Assembly: GCF_030409635.1 (NCBI RefSeq)
Contig: NZ_JAUFQF010000004.1
Location: 124,001-188,000, forward strand
Length of the DNA stretch: 64,000 nucleotides
From: Vibrio agarivorans
GTDB lineage: Bacteria; Pseudomonadota; Gammaproteobacteria; Enterobacterales; Vibrionaceae
Direction of reading: 5' to 3'
How positions within the stretch are numbered: position 1 is the stretch's first letter; the number at the start of each line of letters is the position of its first letter. The position numbers were made by a program, and so were the translations under genes. The notes below the pieces were generated by a model, which had not been told where the DNA came from, did not search any database, and saw nothing but the letters and a program-made list of their open reading frames with translations. Below are positions 8,830-19,226 of this stretch, one piece after another.

Positions 8830-9657
8830 GTGAGCTTATGGGTTGTGGTTACCGGTTGTTCATCGGGCATTGGTTATGCGAGTTTGGCACCGCTTCAAGC
8901 GGCTGGGTATCATGTCATTGCAACATGTCGTAACCCGATAGACGTTGAACGTATCCAAAACGAAGGGTATCAATGCCTCAAACTCGAGCTCGATGACCCG
9001 CACTCTATCGCCCAATGTGCGGAAGAGATCGCGACACTGACACAAGGCAAGCTCTACGGGTTATTTAACAACGCGGCTTATGGTCAACCAGGGGCACTTG
9101 AAGACTTACCCGTTGCTGCACTTAAAGCCCAATTTACGACTAACCTGTTCGGTTGGCACGACCTCACTCAACGACTACTGCCACTCATGCACAATAGTGA
9201 CAACGCACGCATCATTCAAAATAGCTCGGTGCTTGGTTTTGCTGCAATGAAATATCGCGGGGCGTATAACGCCTCTAAATTCGCGCTTGAAGGATACACG
9301 GATACGCTGCGACTGGAACTGGCAGATACTCATATACGTGTGTCTCTGATTGAACCAGGTCCTATTGAAACGCGCTTTAGAGCCAATGCGTTAAAAGCCT
9401 TTCTATGCTGGGTCAGCCCTGAAAACAGCCGTCATGCCGAGCAATACCGCCTACAAATAAAACGACTAGAAAAAGAACAATCAGGTAGTACTTTTGCTCT
9501 TCCAGCACAAGCATGCATTCCTCCACTACTGCATGCATTAAATAGTCCACGCCCTAAGCGACGCTACAGAATCACGACGCCAACGAAAGTATTTGCCTTT
9601 CTAAAACGAGTACTGCCCACTTTACTGCTCGATAAAATACTCGGTAAGACGGCGTAA
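8830..9657 (+). CDS. ybbO: Short-chain dehydrogenase YbbO (NADP-dependent aldehyde reductase)
   Basis: A classical short-chain dehydrogenase/reductase of 275 residues. It has the cofactor motif TGCSSGIG near residues 8-15, NNAAYG near 80-85 and the catalytic Ser with YNASK (Tyr-x-x-x-Lys near 145-149). The sequence resembles E. coli YbbO throughout (GCSSGIG, LYGLFNNA, LIEPGPIETRF), an NADP-dependent aldehyde reductase. As in E. coli it lies beside the cnoX (ybbN), qmcA (ybbK) and nfeD (ybbJ) cluster. The start is GTG 8830 with an AGGAG-like site about 6 nt upstream. Confidence 0.88.
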   Translation: MSLWVVVTGCSSGIGYASLAPLQAAGYHVIATCRNPIDVERIQNEGYQCLKLELDDPHSIAQCAEEIATLTQGKLYGLFNNAAYGQPGALEDLPVAALKAQFTTNLFGWHDLTQRLLPLMHNSDNARIIQNSSVLGFAAMKYRGAYNASKFALEGYTDTLRLELADTHIRVSLIEPGPIETRFRANALKAFLCWVSPENSRHAEQYRLQIKRLEKEQSGSTFALPAQACIPPLLHALNSPRPKRRYRITTPTKVFAFLKRVLPTLLLDKILGKTA

Positions 9658-9663
9658 TTAGTG

Positions 9664-9749
9664 GATTTATCAACTACAAGCAATAAACATTGATAAATCT
9701 GTCGAAAAATCGACCAATGTAATTAAAGCGTCATATTCTATTGATAAAT
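9664..9749. repeat. TTGATAAAT repeat cluster (inverted plus direct)
   Basis: Just after the ybbO stop there is a 10-bp perfect inverted repeat (GATTTATCAA 9664-9673 and TTGATAAATC 9690-9699, 16-nt loop). A further direct copy of TTGATAAAT is at 9741-9749. No T-run follows the hairpin, so it does not look like a terminator. It could be a set of operator half-sites for the short transcript at 9784-9880. Function unknown. Confidence 0.4.
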
Positions 9750-9783
9750 TACAACCTCTCTAGAAACCAGAGGCTTTACTTGC

Positions 9784-9849
9784 ATGTCTTTAAATCAACT
9801 GAACCTGATTATGCTCAGCGTGACGTTAACTGTGCTGATTTTTTGGTAA
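9784..9849 (+). CDS. Candidate 21-residue hydrophobic micropeptide
   Basis: A short open frame, ATG 9784 to TAA 9847-9849, encodes 21 residues: MSLNQLNLIM followed by LSVTLTVLIFW. The second half would make a single membrane helix. AGAGG lies about 8-10 nt upstream as a possible ribosome site. The stop codon runs directly into an intrinsic terminator, so this would be a stand-alone short transcript. It could be a small membrane protein or a regulatory leader. It contains no run of a single amino acid like a biosynthetic attenuator and the next gene (cnoX) is not biosynthetic. Chance occurrence cannot be excluded. Confidence 0.4.
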   Translation: MSLNQLNLIMLSVTLTVLIFW

Positions 9850-9880
9850 AAACGGTGATTTGATAATCACCGTTTTTTTA
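9848..9880 (+). terminator. Strong intrinsic terminator
   Basis: A 10-bp perfect stem (9851-9860 with 9865-9874), 4-nt loop, followed by seven T. It ends whatever is transcribed in the ybbO-cnoX gap, either ybbO read-through or the short candidate ORF at 9784. The other part of this roughly 310-bp gap (9881-9966) holds only the cnoX upstream region. Confidence 0.85.
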
Positions 9881-9966
9881 TCCTCTCATTTCACCGCTCT
9901 ATGACTTGAAATTCAGTTGTTTCCCCCCAAAATAATGAAAATACATGATTATTTTGGAACCCCACT

Positions 9967-10821
9967 ATGCAATCTCCATACATTGTTGAGCTCAATGAAC
10001 AAAACTTCCGTCAAGTCCTTGAAGGCTCGATGGAGACGCCGGTTCTTCTGCATTTTTACGCTTCCGTTAGCCAAGAGAGTGTTGAGCTGATCCCTGCGAT
10101 TCAGACATTAACCCAAGACTATGATGGTGCATTAACCTTGGCACTTGTCGACTGTGAAAAACAACAAGCAATCGCAGCCCAGTTTGGTATTCAAGCCCTT
10201 CCAACAATTGCACTATTTATTAATGGTCAACCTGTCGATGGCCTCGGCGGCCCTCAAACGATTGAAGCCATAGAGCAAATGTTAAGCAAGCACCTACCAA
10301 GTAGAGAAGATCTCACCCTTCAAAAAGCGGCTAAGTTGATTGAACAAGGGCAACACGCATCAGCACTTACACTACTAGACACTCTTTCTGAAGAACGTGC
10401 GGCAAAAGGTGATGTCAAGCTTGCGAAAGCAGACTGTTTACTAGAGACTCAGCAGTTCGATTTAGCGGAAAGCCTATTGGCTCATATCCCATTAGAATAT
10501 CAAGACAACTACTATAAAGGCTTAATCGCTAAACTTGAGTTACATAAGCAGGCGGCAGATAGCCCAGAAATACAAGCTATCGAGGCATCGTTGGCTCAAC
10601 AACCAGACAATGCCCAACTCGCTTGCGATCTCGCGAGGCAATATCATCAAGTGAATCGAGACGAAGAGGCACTGGAGTTACTTTGGGGGTTCTTGTCCGG
10701 CGATCTAAATGCACTCGATGGAGAAGTTAAGAAAGCCTTTATGGACATACTTTCTGCTCTAGGACAAGGCAACCCTATTGCTGGTAAGTTCCGCCGTCAA
10801 CTCTATTCTATTCTCTACTAA
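9967..10821 (+). CDS. cnoX: Chaperedoxin CnoX (YbbN)
   Basis: A 284-residue protein with an N-terminal thioredoxin fold (about 1-110) and C-terminal tetratricopeptide-like repeats (about 120-280, for example HASALTLLDTL, DLAESLLAHIP, EEALELLWGF). In E. coli CnoX is a holdase that protects proteins from over-oxidation and hands them to GroEL and DnaK. The active-site position reads ASVSQESVEL, with serine in place of both cysteines of CxxC, and so also lacks the single cysteine of the E. coli SQHC motif. Redox activity is therefore doubtful here; a holdase/GroEL-adaptor role remains likely. It neighbours ybbO, qmcA and nfeD as in E. coli. Confidence 0.9.
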   Translation: MQSPYIVELNEQNFRQVLEGSMETPVLLHFYASVSQESVELIPAIQTLTQDYDGALTLALVDCEKQQAIAAQFGIQALPTIALFINGQPVDGLGGPQTIEAIEQMLSKHLPSREDLTLQKAAKLIEQGQHASALTLLDTLSEERAAKGDVKLAKADCLLETQQFDLAESLLAHIPLEYQDNYYKGLIAKLELHKQAADSPEIQAIEASLAQQPDNAQLACDLARQYHQVNRDEEALELLWGFLSGDLNALDGEVKKAFMDILSALGQGNPIAGKFRRQLYSILY

Positions 10822-11053
10822 ACACCCTCATTCTTAACCATCGAGTATCGAATGATTAGCCTGCGCTGTCTCTTTTGGCGCAGGTGTATGTCTTATTTGT
10901 AAGAAACCTTTTGCACATCGCAATACCCGTTAATCAAATCCTTTATCATTCATAATGTTATTTTCTACAAAGCTTATTTTTTTACAAGCTTGACCGAACT
11001 TGTCTACAACTATCCTAGTTTATTTATATCTTTGCGCAGAAAAGGAGCTTCTC

Positions 11054-11980
11054 ATGCCAACTGACTCTTTAGTCACCATTGGAATTTTTGTTGTTGTTGC
11101 GGTGATATTTATCGCTGCAGGTATAAAAACCGTCCCTCAAGGAAACAACTGGACGGTCGAGCGATTTGGTCGTTACACCCAGACCCTTAAACCAGGGTTA
11201 AATTTGATTATCCCTTTCATCGACCGTATCGGTCAGAAAGTCAACATGATGGAGCGCGTGCTCGACATTCCGGCGCAAGAGGTGATCTCAAAAGACAACG
11301 CCAATGTTGTTATAGATGCGGTCTGTTTCGTGCAAGTCGTTGATGCGCCAAAAGCCGCTTATGAAGTTAACGATCTAGAGCATGCGATTCGCAACCTGAC
11401 ATTAACCAACATCCGTACCGTTCTCGGATCAATGGAGTTGGATGAAATGCTCAGTCAGCGCGATATGATCAACACAAAGTTGCTTGCTATTGTCGATGAA
11501 GCAACTAACCCTTGGGGAGTAAAAGTGACGCGCATCGAGATCAAAGATGTGCAACCGCCTGCAGATCTGACAGCCGCGATGAACGCTCAAATGAAAGCCG
11601 AACGTAACAAACGTGCCGAAATTCTTGAAGCGGAAGGGGTTCGTCAAGCCGAAATTCTAAAAGCAGAGGGACAGAAACAGTCCGAAATTCTGAAGGCTGA
11701 AGGTGATAAACAAGCGGCTATTTTGCAAGCCGAAGCGCGAGAGCGTGCCGCACAAGCGGAAGCAAAAGCAACCTATATGGTATCTGAAGCCATAGCCAAA
11801 GGTGACGTGAAAGCGGTTAACTACTTTATCGCCCAAGGCTATACTGAAGCGATTAAGAGCATAGGTCAGGCTGAGAATGGAAAGATCATCATGTTACCAC
11901 TTGAAGCAACAGGCCTAATGGGCTCAGTGGCAGGCATCGCAGAGATGTTTAAGCAGACCACCAATGATGAAACCAAATAG
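11054..11980 (+). CDS. qmcA: SPFH/band-7 membrane protein QmcA
   Basis: A 308-residue stomatin/prohibitin-like protein with one N-terminal membrane helix (about 5-22) and a band-7 domain ([16 protein letters not shown] to about residue 190). A long Ala/Glu-rich coiled coil follows in which an AEILxAEGxxQ unit recurs about four times. QmcA forms multimeric assemblies at the inner membrane and is functionally linked to FtsH and membrane quality control. Start ATG 11054 is supported by AAGGAG at 11042-11047; the frame is open further upstream without a better signal. It is followed 14 nt later by nfeD, the usual partner. Confidence 0.95.
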   Translation: MPTDSLVTIGIFVVVAVIFIAAGIKTVPQGNNWTVERFGRYTQTLKPGLNLIIPFIDRIGQKVNMMERVLDIPAQEVISKDNANVVIDAVCFVQVVDAPKAAYEVNDLEHAIRNLTLTNIRTVLGSMELDEMLSQRDMINTKLLAIVDEATNPWGVKVTRIEIKDVQPPADLTAAMNAQMKAERNKRAEILEAEGVRQAEILKAEGQKQSEILKAEGDKQAAILQAEARERAAQAEAKATYMVSEAIAKGDVKAVNYFIAQGYTEAIKSIGQAENGKIIMLPLEATGLMGSVAGIAEMFKQTTNDETK

Positions 11981-11994
11981 CAAGGGAGTTTGAG

Positions 11995-12447
11995 TTGATT
12001 ACCATCCTTGAACAAATGAATCACTGGCATTGGCTGGCCTTCGGGCTAGCTTTGTTGGCCGTTGAGTTACTCGGGACCGCCGGCTATTTTTTGTGGATAG
12101 GCTTATCTGCAATGCTAATCGGTATCTTGATGACCTTCATCCCGATGAGCTGGCAGCTGCAGTGGGTTGCGTTTGCTACTTTCTCCTTAGTGACAGCTTG
12201 GCTCTGGTGGCGTAAACAACTCAATAATGATCGCGCCAGCGATAAGGCGCGAGACCTTAATCAAAAAGATAAGCAGTTGATCGGCGTTGTTTTGACACTA
12301 GAAGAAGACGTTATTGTCGGTAAAAACCGAGTTAGAATTGGCGATACCACATGGAGCGCCATCAGTGATAAAGCACTCAAGAAGGGAACTGTTGTCACAA
12401 TCACCGAGATGAACGGCATTACACTAACCTTAAAAGAAAAACACTGA
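11995..12447 (+). CDS. NfeD-family membrane protein (YbbJ)
   Basis: A 150-residue protein with three or four hydrophobic helices in the first 70 residues, then a C-terminal OB-fold NfeD domain (IGVVLTLEEDVIVGKNRVRIGDTTW to the end). NfeD proteins pair with SPFH proteins, here QmcA directly upstream, and are thought to act in membrane microdomain organisation. The start is taken as TTG 11995 with AAGGGAG well spaced upstream; ATG 12016 is the alternative and would remove seven residues. Confidence 0.9.
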   Translation: MITILEQMNHWHWLAFGLALLAVELLGTAGYFLWIGLSAMLIGILMTFIPMSWQLQWVAFATFSLVTAWLWWRKQLNNDRASDKARDLNQKDKQLIGVVLTLEEDVIVGKNRVRIGDTTWSAISDKALKKGTVVTITEMNGITLTLKEKH

Positions 12448-12515
12448 TTACACTGATCCATCTCACATAAACAACCGTAAACAAGTTCGGATTCGCTGTA
12501 AACTAGGAGGACACC

Positions 12516-12665
12516 ATGAAGGTACTACTAACAGCAATCGTTGCCCTACTCTTCTCAGCAAGTATCACCGCTGGGGGTTATCACAAAGAGTGTAAAATGG
12601 GGGCAGAGAACAATGGCGTACCTTATTCGGTTTGTATGCAAGATAGCATGAATAAAAAACGTTGA
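12516..12665 (+). CDS. Small secreted two-cysteine peptide (49 aa)
   Basis: An open frame of 49 residues with an excellent AGGAGG site 5-6 nt upstream and its own terminator downstream. The first 19 residues are a signal peptide (MKVLLTAIVALLFSASITA). The predicted mature part is about 30 residues with two cysteines (C26, C40) spaced by 13, which could form a disulphide in the periplasm, and a proline four before the second cysteine (VPYSVC). It resembles in layout the 61-residue peptide at 12915. I do not recognise a family; function unknown. Confidence 0.75.
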   Translation: MKVLLTAIVALLFSASITAGGYHKECKMGAENNGVPYSVCMQDSMNKKR

Positions 12666-12683
12666 TTATGTTGAGAATCTTGT

Positions 12684-12709
12684 AAGCGAGCTTAGGCTCG
12701 CTTTTTTAG
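12684..12709 (+). terminator. Terminator after the 49-residue peptide gene
   Basis: The stem AAGCGAGC (12684-12691) pairs with GCTCGCTT (12696-12703) around a 4-nt loop, followed by a run of six or more T. Confidence 0.85.
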
Positions 12710-12914
12710 TTATTAAACCAATGATTTTACTCAACAACGAGTTAATTCTCCGCTTAAATTAGCAGAGCAAACCAAGGAATAAGACATATTACTTTTGATC
12801 TTTACTTTCCCGTAGTCATACTTTTCTAAGTATCCGTTGGGTGCTGATTGTTCCACTGACAAGGAATCTTACCTGCGTCACATCAACAGGTTATTTTAGA
12901 GAAAAGGTGTCGTT

Positions 12915-13100
12915 ATGAAAAAATATCTAGTCATTGCTTTTGCTGTCGCATCAAGTTTGAGCTTCAGTGCGTTTGCTTACAATAATGGGTCGAATGGTGG
13001 GCGTGCGCTTGGCCCAGAGGTGAAGTGTCAGATTAAAAACGGTGATATTGCATCAATGCCTGCGCTCTACTGCAAGATTCTCGAAGGTAAAGAGCTGTAA
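12915..13100 (+). CDS. Small secreted two-cysteine peptide (61 aa)
   Basis: A 61-residue protein with a signal peptide (MKKYLVIAFAVASSLSFSAFA, cleavage after about residue 21). The mature part is about 40 residues with two cysteines (C38, C53) spaced by 14 and a proline four before the second cysteine (MPALYC). The same K/E-C...P-x-x-x-C pattern is seen in the 49-residue peptide 250 bp upstream, so the two may be distant paralogues. It has its own terminator, shared in the opposite sense with chiP. No recognised domain; function unknown. Confidence 0.78.
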   Translation: MKKYLVIAFAVASSLSFSAFAYNNGSNGGRALGPEVKCQIKNGDIASMPALYCKILEGKEL

Positions 13101-13105
13101 CAAGC

Positions 13106-13144
13106 ACAAAAAATGCAGCTCCTATCTAGGAGCTGCATTTTTTC
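13106..13144. terminator. Bidirectional terminator between small peptide gene and chiP
   Basis: A 13-bp perfect stem (13111-13123 with 13128-13140) and 4-nt loop, with T-runs on both strands. It serves the convergent small peptide gene and chiP. Confidence 0.9.
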
Positions 13145-13158
13145 ACAAATATTCAGAA

Positions 13159-14457
13159 CTAGAAGAAGTTATGAGGGACGATAACTTGGAAACGGAAATC
13201 TACCCACTCCTGGTCGTTGCCTGAAATTTCATCACGTGTCAGGTAAGTAGTATGAAAACGCATTGTTGTGCCTTTCATTGCGCCAGACGGTAACGTGTAA
13301 CCAATCGTACCATTTACTGCATACTCACCTTCGTACGTTGTAACGCCCTCGTCGATAGTCGACAGACCTAAACCAACGTAACCAAACCATCCATTGCCAA
13401 ACTCCGTGCTCAAACGGTTGTACCATGCTAGTTCTGTATCTTGGTTCCAATCAGATAATGCATCCCACCACTGACTCCAAGTACCATTGTTCGAACCGTA
13501 TGCACGTACTGTACGAGGTGTAAATTCTGCACCATTTTCAGTATGTGTGTAACGCAATTGAGACATCCAATTCCAGCTACCCACTGGCATTTTTAAAGAG
13601 AGTCCATGGTGAGCACCAAAGCCTTCGTAATCAACTTCTGAGTCAACACCATAGAGGTCATAAGAAAGCGCTGCTTGACCCAAATTAAAATCTACTTGAG
13701 CTTTGTATGAAATATTATCATCGTCTTCATGCGCTAAGTTCGCGTGACCAATACCTAGGTTTAAGCCTACGTCACCGACCTTACCCGCTAAACCCAAAGA
13801 CTGGAGATAATTAAAAGTACTGTCATTTGGGTCACCTAAATATGGGTCTTTAGAAGATGTCACCCACCAAGGTGCGGTATGAGCTGTTGCACCACCATAA
13901 CCTAGCGTAAAGTCACCTAGCTCAACAAAGGCTTTACCGCCCTTGTATGTACCAGGAACGAAAGACCAAACGTTACCTATAGTACCGACACCCATTTGCG
14001 TAAGACCAAAGTCTGCTCGGTAGCTTTCACCCTTGAACTTAACTGCTGCCTTGGTCACTTTTAAAGCACCATTTTGGTCTTCATCTTGTGACCAGCCATC
14101 ACACATAGAAATTTCTGAACACCCGCCAGCATTATATAGAGAACCGCTGAAGTAACCACCGAGATCAAGACCAATGAAATCATTGTGGTATCCCGATGAA
14201 AAGTTAAGTGCGATATTGTAATCCGTATAATTCAATTCTTCTGTATATTCATCATCTGAATTTGTTCGGTTTTTACCGACACGATATCTTGTATCTGTAA
14301 TACCAACGAGTGAAAGTGTCGCTCCATCTAGAAACTCAGAGAGTGCGTCAACATACTGATCGCCCGCCGCAGAATCTGTAGCTGCGAATGTAGGCGCGGC
14401 TGCAAGCACGCCTATTAATGCTGCACTTACAGCAGAGACCTTGAACATTTTTTCCAT
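13159..14457 (-). CDS. chiP: OprD-family outer-membrane porin, chitoporin-like (ChiP)
   Basis: A 432-residue outer-membrane beta-barrel with a signal peptide ending about residue 25 (APTFA) and a terminal phenylalanine (VPHNFF), the outer-membrane sorting signal. Alternating aromatic/polar strands run throughout and the sequence fits the OprD porin family. It lies directly downstream of ligA-zipA as does VC0972, the V. cholerae chitoporin that takes up chitin oligosaccharides; the chiP name rests on this synteny and family, so the substrate is inference. AGGAG lies 9 nt before the ATG. I recall VC0972 mRNA as a target of the sRNA MicX. Confidence 0.8.
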   Translation of the reverse strand: MEKMFKVSAVSAALIGVLAAAPTFAATDSAAGDQYVDALSEFLDGATLSLVGITDTRYRVGKNRTNSDDEYTEELNYTDYNIALNFSSGYHNDFIGLDLGGYFSGSLYNAGGCSEISMCDGWSQDEDQNGALKVTKAAVKFKGESYRADFGLTQMGVGTIGNVWSFVPGTYKGGKAFVELGDFTLGYGGATAHTAPWWVTSSKDPYLGDPNDSTFNYLQSLGLAGKVGDVGLNLGIGHANLAHEDDDNISYKAQVDFNLGQAALSYDLYGVDSEVDYEGFGAHHGLSLKMPVGSWNWMSQLRYTHTENGAEFTPRTVRAYGSNNGTWSQWWDALSDWNQDTELAWYNRLSTEFGNGWFGYVGLGLSTIDEGVTTYEGEYAVNGTIGYTLPSGAMKGTTMRFHTTYLTRDEISGNDQEWVDFRFQVIVPHNFF

Positions 14458-14870
14458 GGATAAAAACTCCTAAAAATGGATATAGCTGCTTTATTGTTTT
14501 TCCCTTAAGTTGGCCGCCGAAGGGAAAGTCATTTCCTATGTCGAATTTCTTAATGCTTGAAATTCTTCCTGCATACACACCGTGTATCCATGCCTTAAGA
14601 CTAACTTCGCAGCGCAAAACATCAAACAGAAGTTATTTTTTATCTAAAAAAATATGATCCATTCCAAATTTTAATCAAGACAGTGACCCAGATCTCAAAT
14701 CAGCAAAACCCATTAACTAACTCAACTGCAATTCATTCAAATACAACAACTTACAAGTTAATTTAGATCTTTTTATGCGATCTGATATCACATTTTCAGC
14801 TTGCTAGCGTCTGGTGTCTTGTTGATACCATTTTCTAATCCCCAGTTTATTTGCCCACTTACTTATACAC
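14458..14870 (-). promoter_or_regulatory. chiP upstream and leader region
   Basis: About 410 bp without any gene precede chiP. It is A+T-rich, with a Shine-Dalgarno AGGAG just before the ATG. At 14776-14792 TGCGA and TCACA are separated by 7 nt instead of 6, a defective CRP-like site that I do not call. By analogy with VC0972 this leader may be bound by an sRNA, which I cannot show from sequence. Confidence 0.35.
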
Positions 14871-14872
14871 AT

Positions 14873-14900
14873 AAAAAAAGCCTCTCAAAAAGAGAGGCTC
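14873..14900 (-). terminator. Terminator of ligA
   Basis: Stem GCCTCTC (14880-14886) and GAGAGGC (14892-14898), followed on the minus strand by seven T. It separates ligA from chiP. Confidence 0.88.
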
Positions 14901-14973
14901 TCGTCGTTTCATTGTCTAACCTAAGCTGGGACTGAATATTTTTTCGAACGATTAATGAACAAATCTTAAACAA

Positions 14974-16995
<2,022 letters not shown>

Positions 16996-17005
16996 TCAAT
17001 TTCGT

Positions 17006-17031
17006 TAAAAAAGGCTCCCTATAGGAGCCTT
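17006..17031 (-). terminator. Terminator of zipA
   Basis: An AAGGCTCC/AGGAGCCTT stem (17011-17031) followed on the minus strand by a run of T lies between zipA and ligA. It may attenuate zipA-ligA read-through. Confidence 0.8.
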
Positions 17032-17076
17032 CATCTTGAATAACTGTAACACTGAGAGGCTATTAAGCTCTCTAAG

Positions 17077-17988
17077 TTAAGCGGTTTTACGCGCTTTAAA
17101 CTCTTGAATTTGTTTACGGTAAAGGTCAAGACGTGTTGGCGTCATCATTTTACGCGCGTCGTCTTGTACTTCACCGCCAAGGTCATCCGCAATTTGTTGT
17201 GCGGTTTTGAGCATTAACTTGAAGTTTTGCTCTGCATCACCAAAACAAGGCAATGTCATAAAGAACGAGATGCCCATGGTCGAGAAGTCTGCAGGGTCAT
17301 TATGTTGCAGTGTACCCGGTTGCATCATATTCGCGACGCTAAACAAGACCTTACCTGTACCAGAAAGATCAGCATGGCGATGGAAGATATCCATCTCGCC
17401 ATAAAGCAGGCCATTTTGCTGCATGCTATCAAACAGTTTAGTACCAATGAAAGGTTGATTGCTGTTACTCGTATGAACATTAAGCACAATCACCTCAAGT
17501 TCAGGCTCGGCTGGCTCTTCAGCGGGAGCAACGGGTGTAACCTCAGGCTGAGGCGTTAACTCTTGGTTGGCTGTTGGAGTGACTGGTTCTTCGATATCAA
17601 TATCGTCGATAGCTCCAAACGAAGGTTCACGCTCGTCCTCATCAACCGGCGAGAAGCTTGGCACTTCCAACTCTTCTTCTTTTGTCGGTTGGTCAAATGG
17701 GGTATCGTCGGCGTCAGACACCGAGTCGATTAACGGGTCAATGTCTGATGTTTCAATATCGGAAACAAAGTCATTTGAACGGCTATCTTTGCGTACCACT
17801 TTATAATCATCATCGTCAGCATGATGTGTTTCTCGAGATACTTGTGGAGACTCTACATCTATCTTGCCCATTGGCTTATCGCCAAATTTGGCTTTGCCTT
17901 CTTTTTTACTTGTCCATAATCCGTGAACTAGCAGCGCGGCGATAGCGAGAGCGCCAACGATGATCAATACAAATCGCAATTCCTGCAT
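17077..17988 (-). CDS. zipA: Cell-division protein ZipA
   Basis: Tethers FtsZ to the inner membrane at the early divisome. One N-terminal membrane helix ([21 protein letters not shown], residues 4-24) is followed by a basic patch. A long acidic, Pro/Glu-rich linker covers about 50-165. The globular FtsZ-binding domain of about 135 residues starts near [11 protein letters not shown]. The length of 303 residues is typical. It is divergent from cysZ and upstream of ligA. Confidence 0.96.
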   Translation of the reverse strand: MQELRFVLIIVGALAIAALLVHGLWTSKKEGKAKFGDKPMGKIDVESPQVSRETHHADDDDYKVVRKDSRSNDFVSDIETSDIDPLIDSVSDADDTPFDQPTKEEELEVPSFSPVDEDEREPSFGAIDDIDIEEPVTPTANQELTPQPEVTPVAPAEEPAEPELEVIVLNVHTSNSNQPFIGTKLFDSMQQNGLLYGEMDIFHRHADLSGTGKVLFSVANMMQPGTLQHNDPADFSTMGISFFMTLPCFGDAEQNFKLMLKTAQQIADDLGGEVQDDARKMMTPTRLDLYRKQIQEFKARKTA

Positions 17989-18276
17989 CTTTTTGTCTCT
18001 ATGAGTTTTCTAGACCAACAACGTACGCATTTTTTTCACATGCGCACCCATAGGCTTTTCGTCCGAGCTAAGTGTATCTTCAGATACTTCCTGTTATCTC
18101 AGATCATCTGATAAGAGTGTTACTTTATCAAAGTTCTTCTAATTAATAGAACACTTTAATGGTGATTGTGAGTGAATCAAGCGCGAAATTTCTGTTAGAC
18201 CGACGGTTTGAGTATGTTACCGTTACATAAAGCACAGTGTTTAATTAACATTACGATTACAAGGATTGGATTTTCA

Positions 18277-19020
18277 ATGACCACATTGGTAAGAGCTAAG
18301 TCGGGCTTTGGTTACTTTTTCCACGGGTTGCAGCTCGCCTTTTCACCCGGTATTCGACGATTCGTTCTACTTCCTCTACTCGCCAATATCATTCTAGTGG
18401 GTGGAGCGCTTTGGTATCTGTTCTCACATCTCGATGGCTGGATTAGCTCAATGATGGGGCAACTGCCGGAGTTCCTCTCATGGCTGAGTTATCTGCTTTG
18501 GCCAATACTGGTGATTACTATCATTGGTACCTTTTCCTATTTCTTCAGCACATTAGCCAATTTTATAGCCGCGCCTTTTAATGGACTGCTTGCCGAAAAG
18601 GTAGAAGTCTATCTTATTGGTGAGCCCATTAATGATGATGGCATCATGGCGGTAGTGAAAGATGTGCCAAGAATCATGGCACGAGAGTGGCGCAAACTGC
18701 TGTATATCCTGCCTAAAGCCATCGGCTTGTTTATCTTGCTGCTCATACCGGCACTGGGTCAAACACTCGCGCCTATTTTGTGGTTCGTCTTCTCTGCATG
18801 GATTTTAGCGATTCAATACTGTGATTACCCATTTGATAATCACAAAGTCCCTTTCAACATGATGCGCCGAGAACTAAAAGCCAATCAAGGTAAGGCCTAT
18901 ACGTTTGGCGCCGTCGTCTCACTGTTTACCGCCATCCCGATTCTGAACCTTTTTGTGATGCCGATTGCTATTTGTGGCGCCACATCGATGTGGGTTCATG
19001 AGTTCAAGTCTAACGTGTAA
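18277..19020 (+). CDS. cysZ: Sulfate transporter CysZ
   Basis: An inner-membrane protein of 247 residues mediating sulfate uptake for cysteine synthesis. It has the family's hydrophobic helices and the conserved N-terminal [20 protein letters not shown] and central [16 protein letters not shown] segments. Start ATG 18277 fits the E. coli length and has AAGGA upstream; an in-frame ATG at 18208 would add 23 residues unlike the family. It precedes cysK, the next step of the pathway, with a hairpin between them. Confidence 0.94.
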   Translation: MTTLVRAKSGFGYFFHGLQLAFSPGIRRFVLLPLLANIILVGGALWYLFSHLDGWISSMMGQLPEFLSWLSYLLWPILVITIIGTFSYFFSTLANFIAAPFNGLLAEKVEVYLIGEPINDDGIMAVVKDVPRIMAREWRKLLYILPKAIGLFILLLIPALGQTLAPILWFVFSAWILAIQYCDYPFDNHKVPFNMMRRELKANQGKAYTFGAVVSLFTAIPILNLFVMPIAICGATSMWVHEFKSNV

Positions 19021-19040
19021 CCACTGAATGCCGCCTAACG

Positions 19041-19071
19041 AGAAGCTCCCTCTGTTTTTGAGGGAGTTTCT
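19041..19071 (+). terminator. Probable terminator of cysZ
   Basis: An interrupted stem AGAAGCTCCCTC/GAGGGAGTTTCT around a T-rich loop lies just after cysZ. No clear T-run follows, so termination may be partial. Confidence 0.5.
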
Positions 19072-19226
19072 GTATATAAACAGACTATCTTATAACTTTT
19101 TAATACTTCTACGCCGCAAGGTTAGCGCATATTCTTCTATAGGTAATTTCAAACCCTCAAAATTGACGAAAAGTTATTGAGTGCAAAGATATTCTTTGTC
19201 TCTCTACCCGATAAAGGATTATGACC

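Noticed and set aside
10859..10884. Terminator after cnoX
   Set aside because: Only a 7-bp CCTGCGC/GCGCAGG stem with an 11-nt loop and no T-run.
14776..14792. CRP-like site upstream of chiP
   Set aside because: TGCGA and TCACA are separated by 7 nt rather than the 6 needed, and one half-site has a mismatch.
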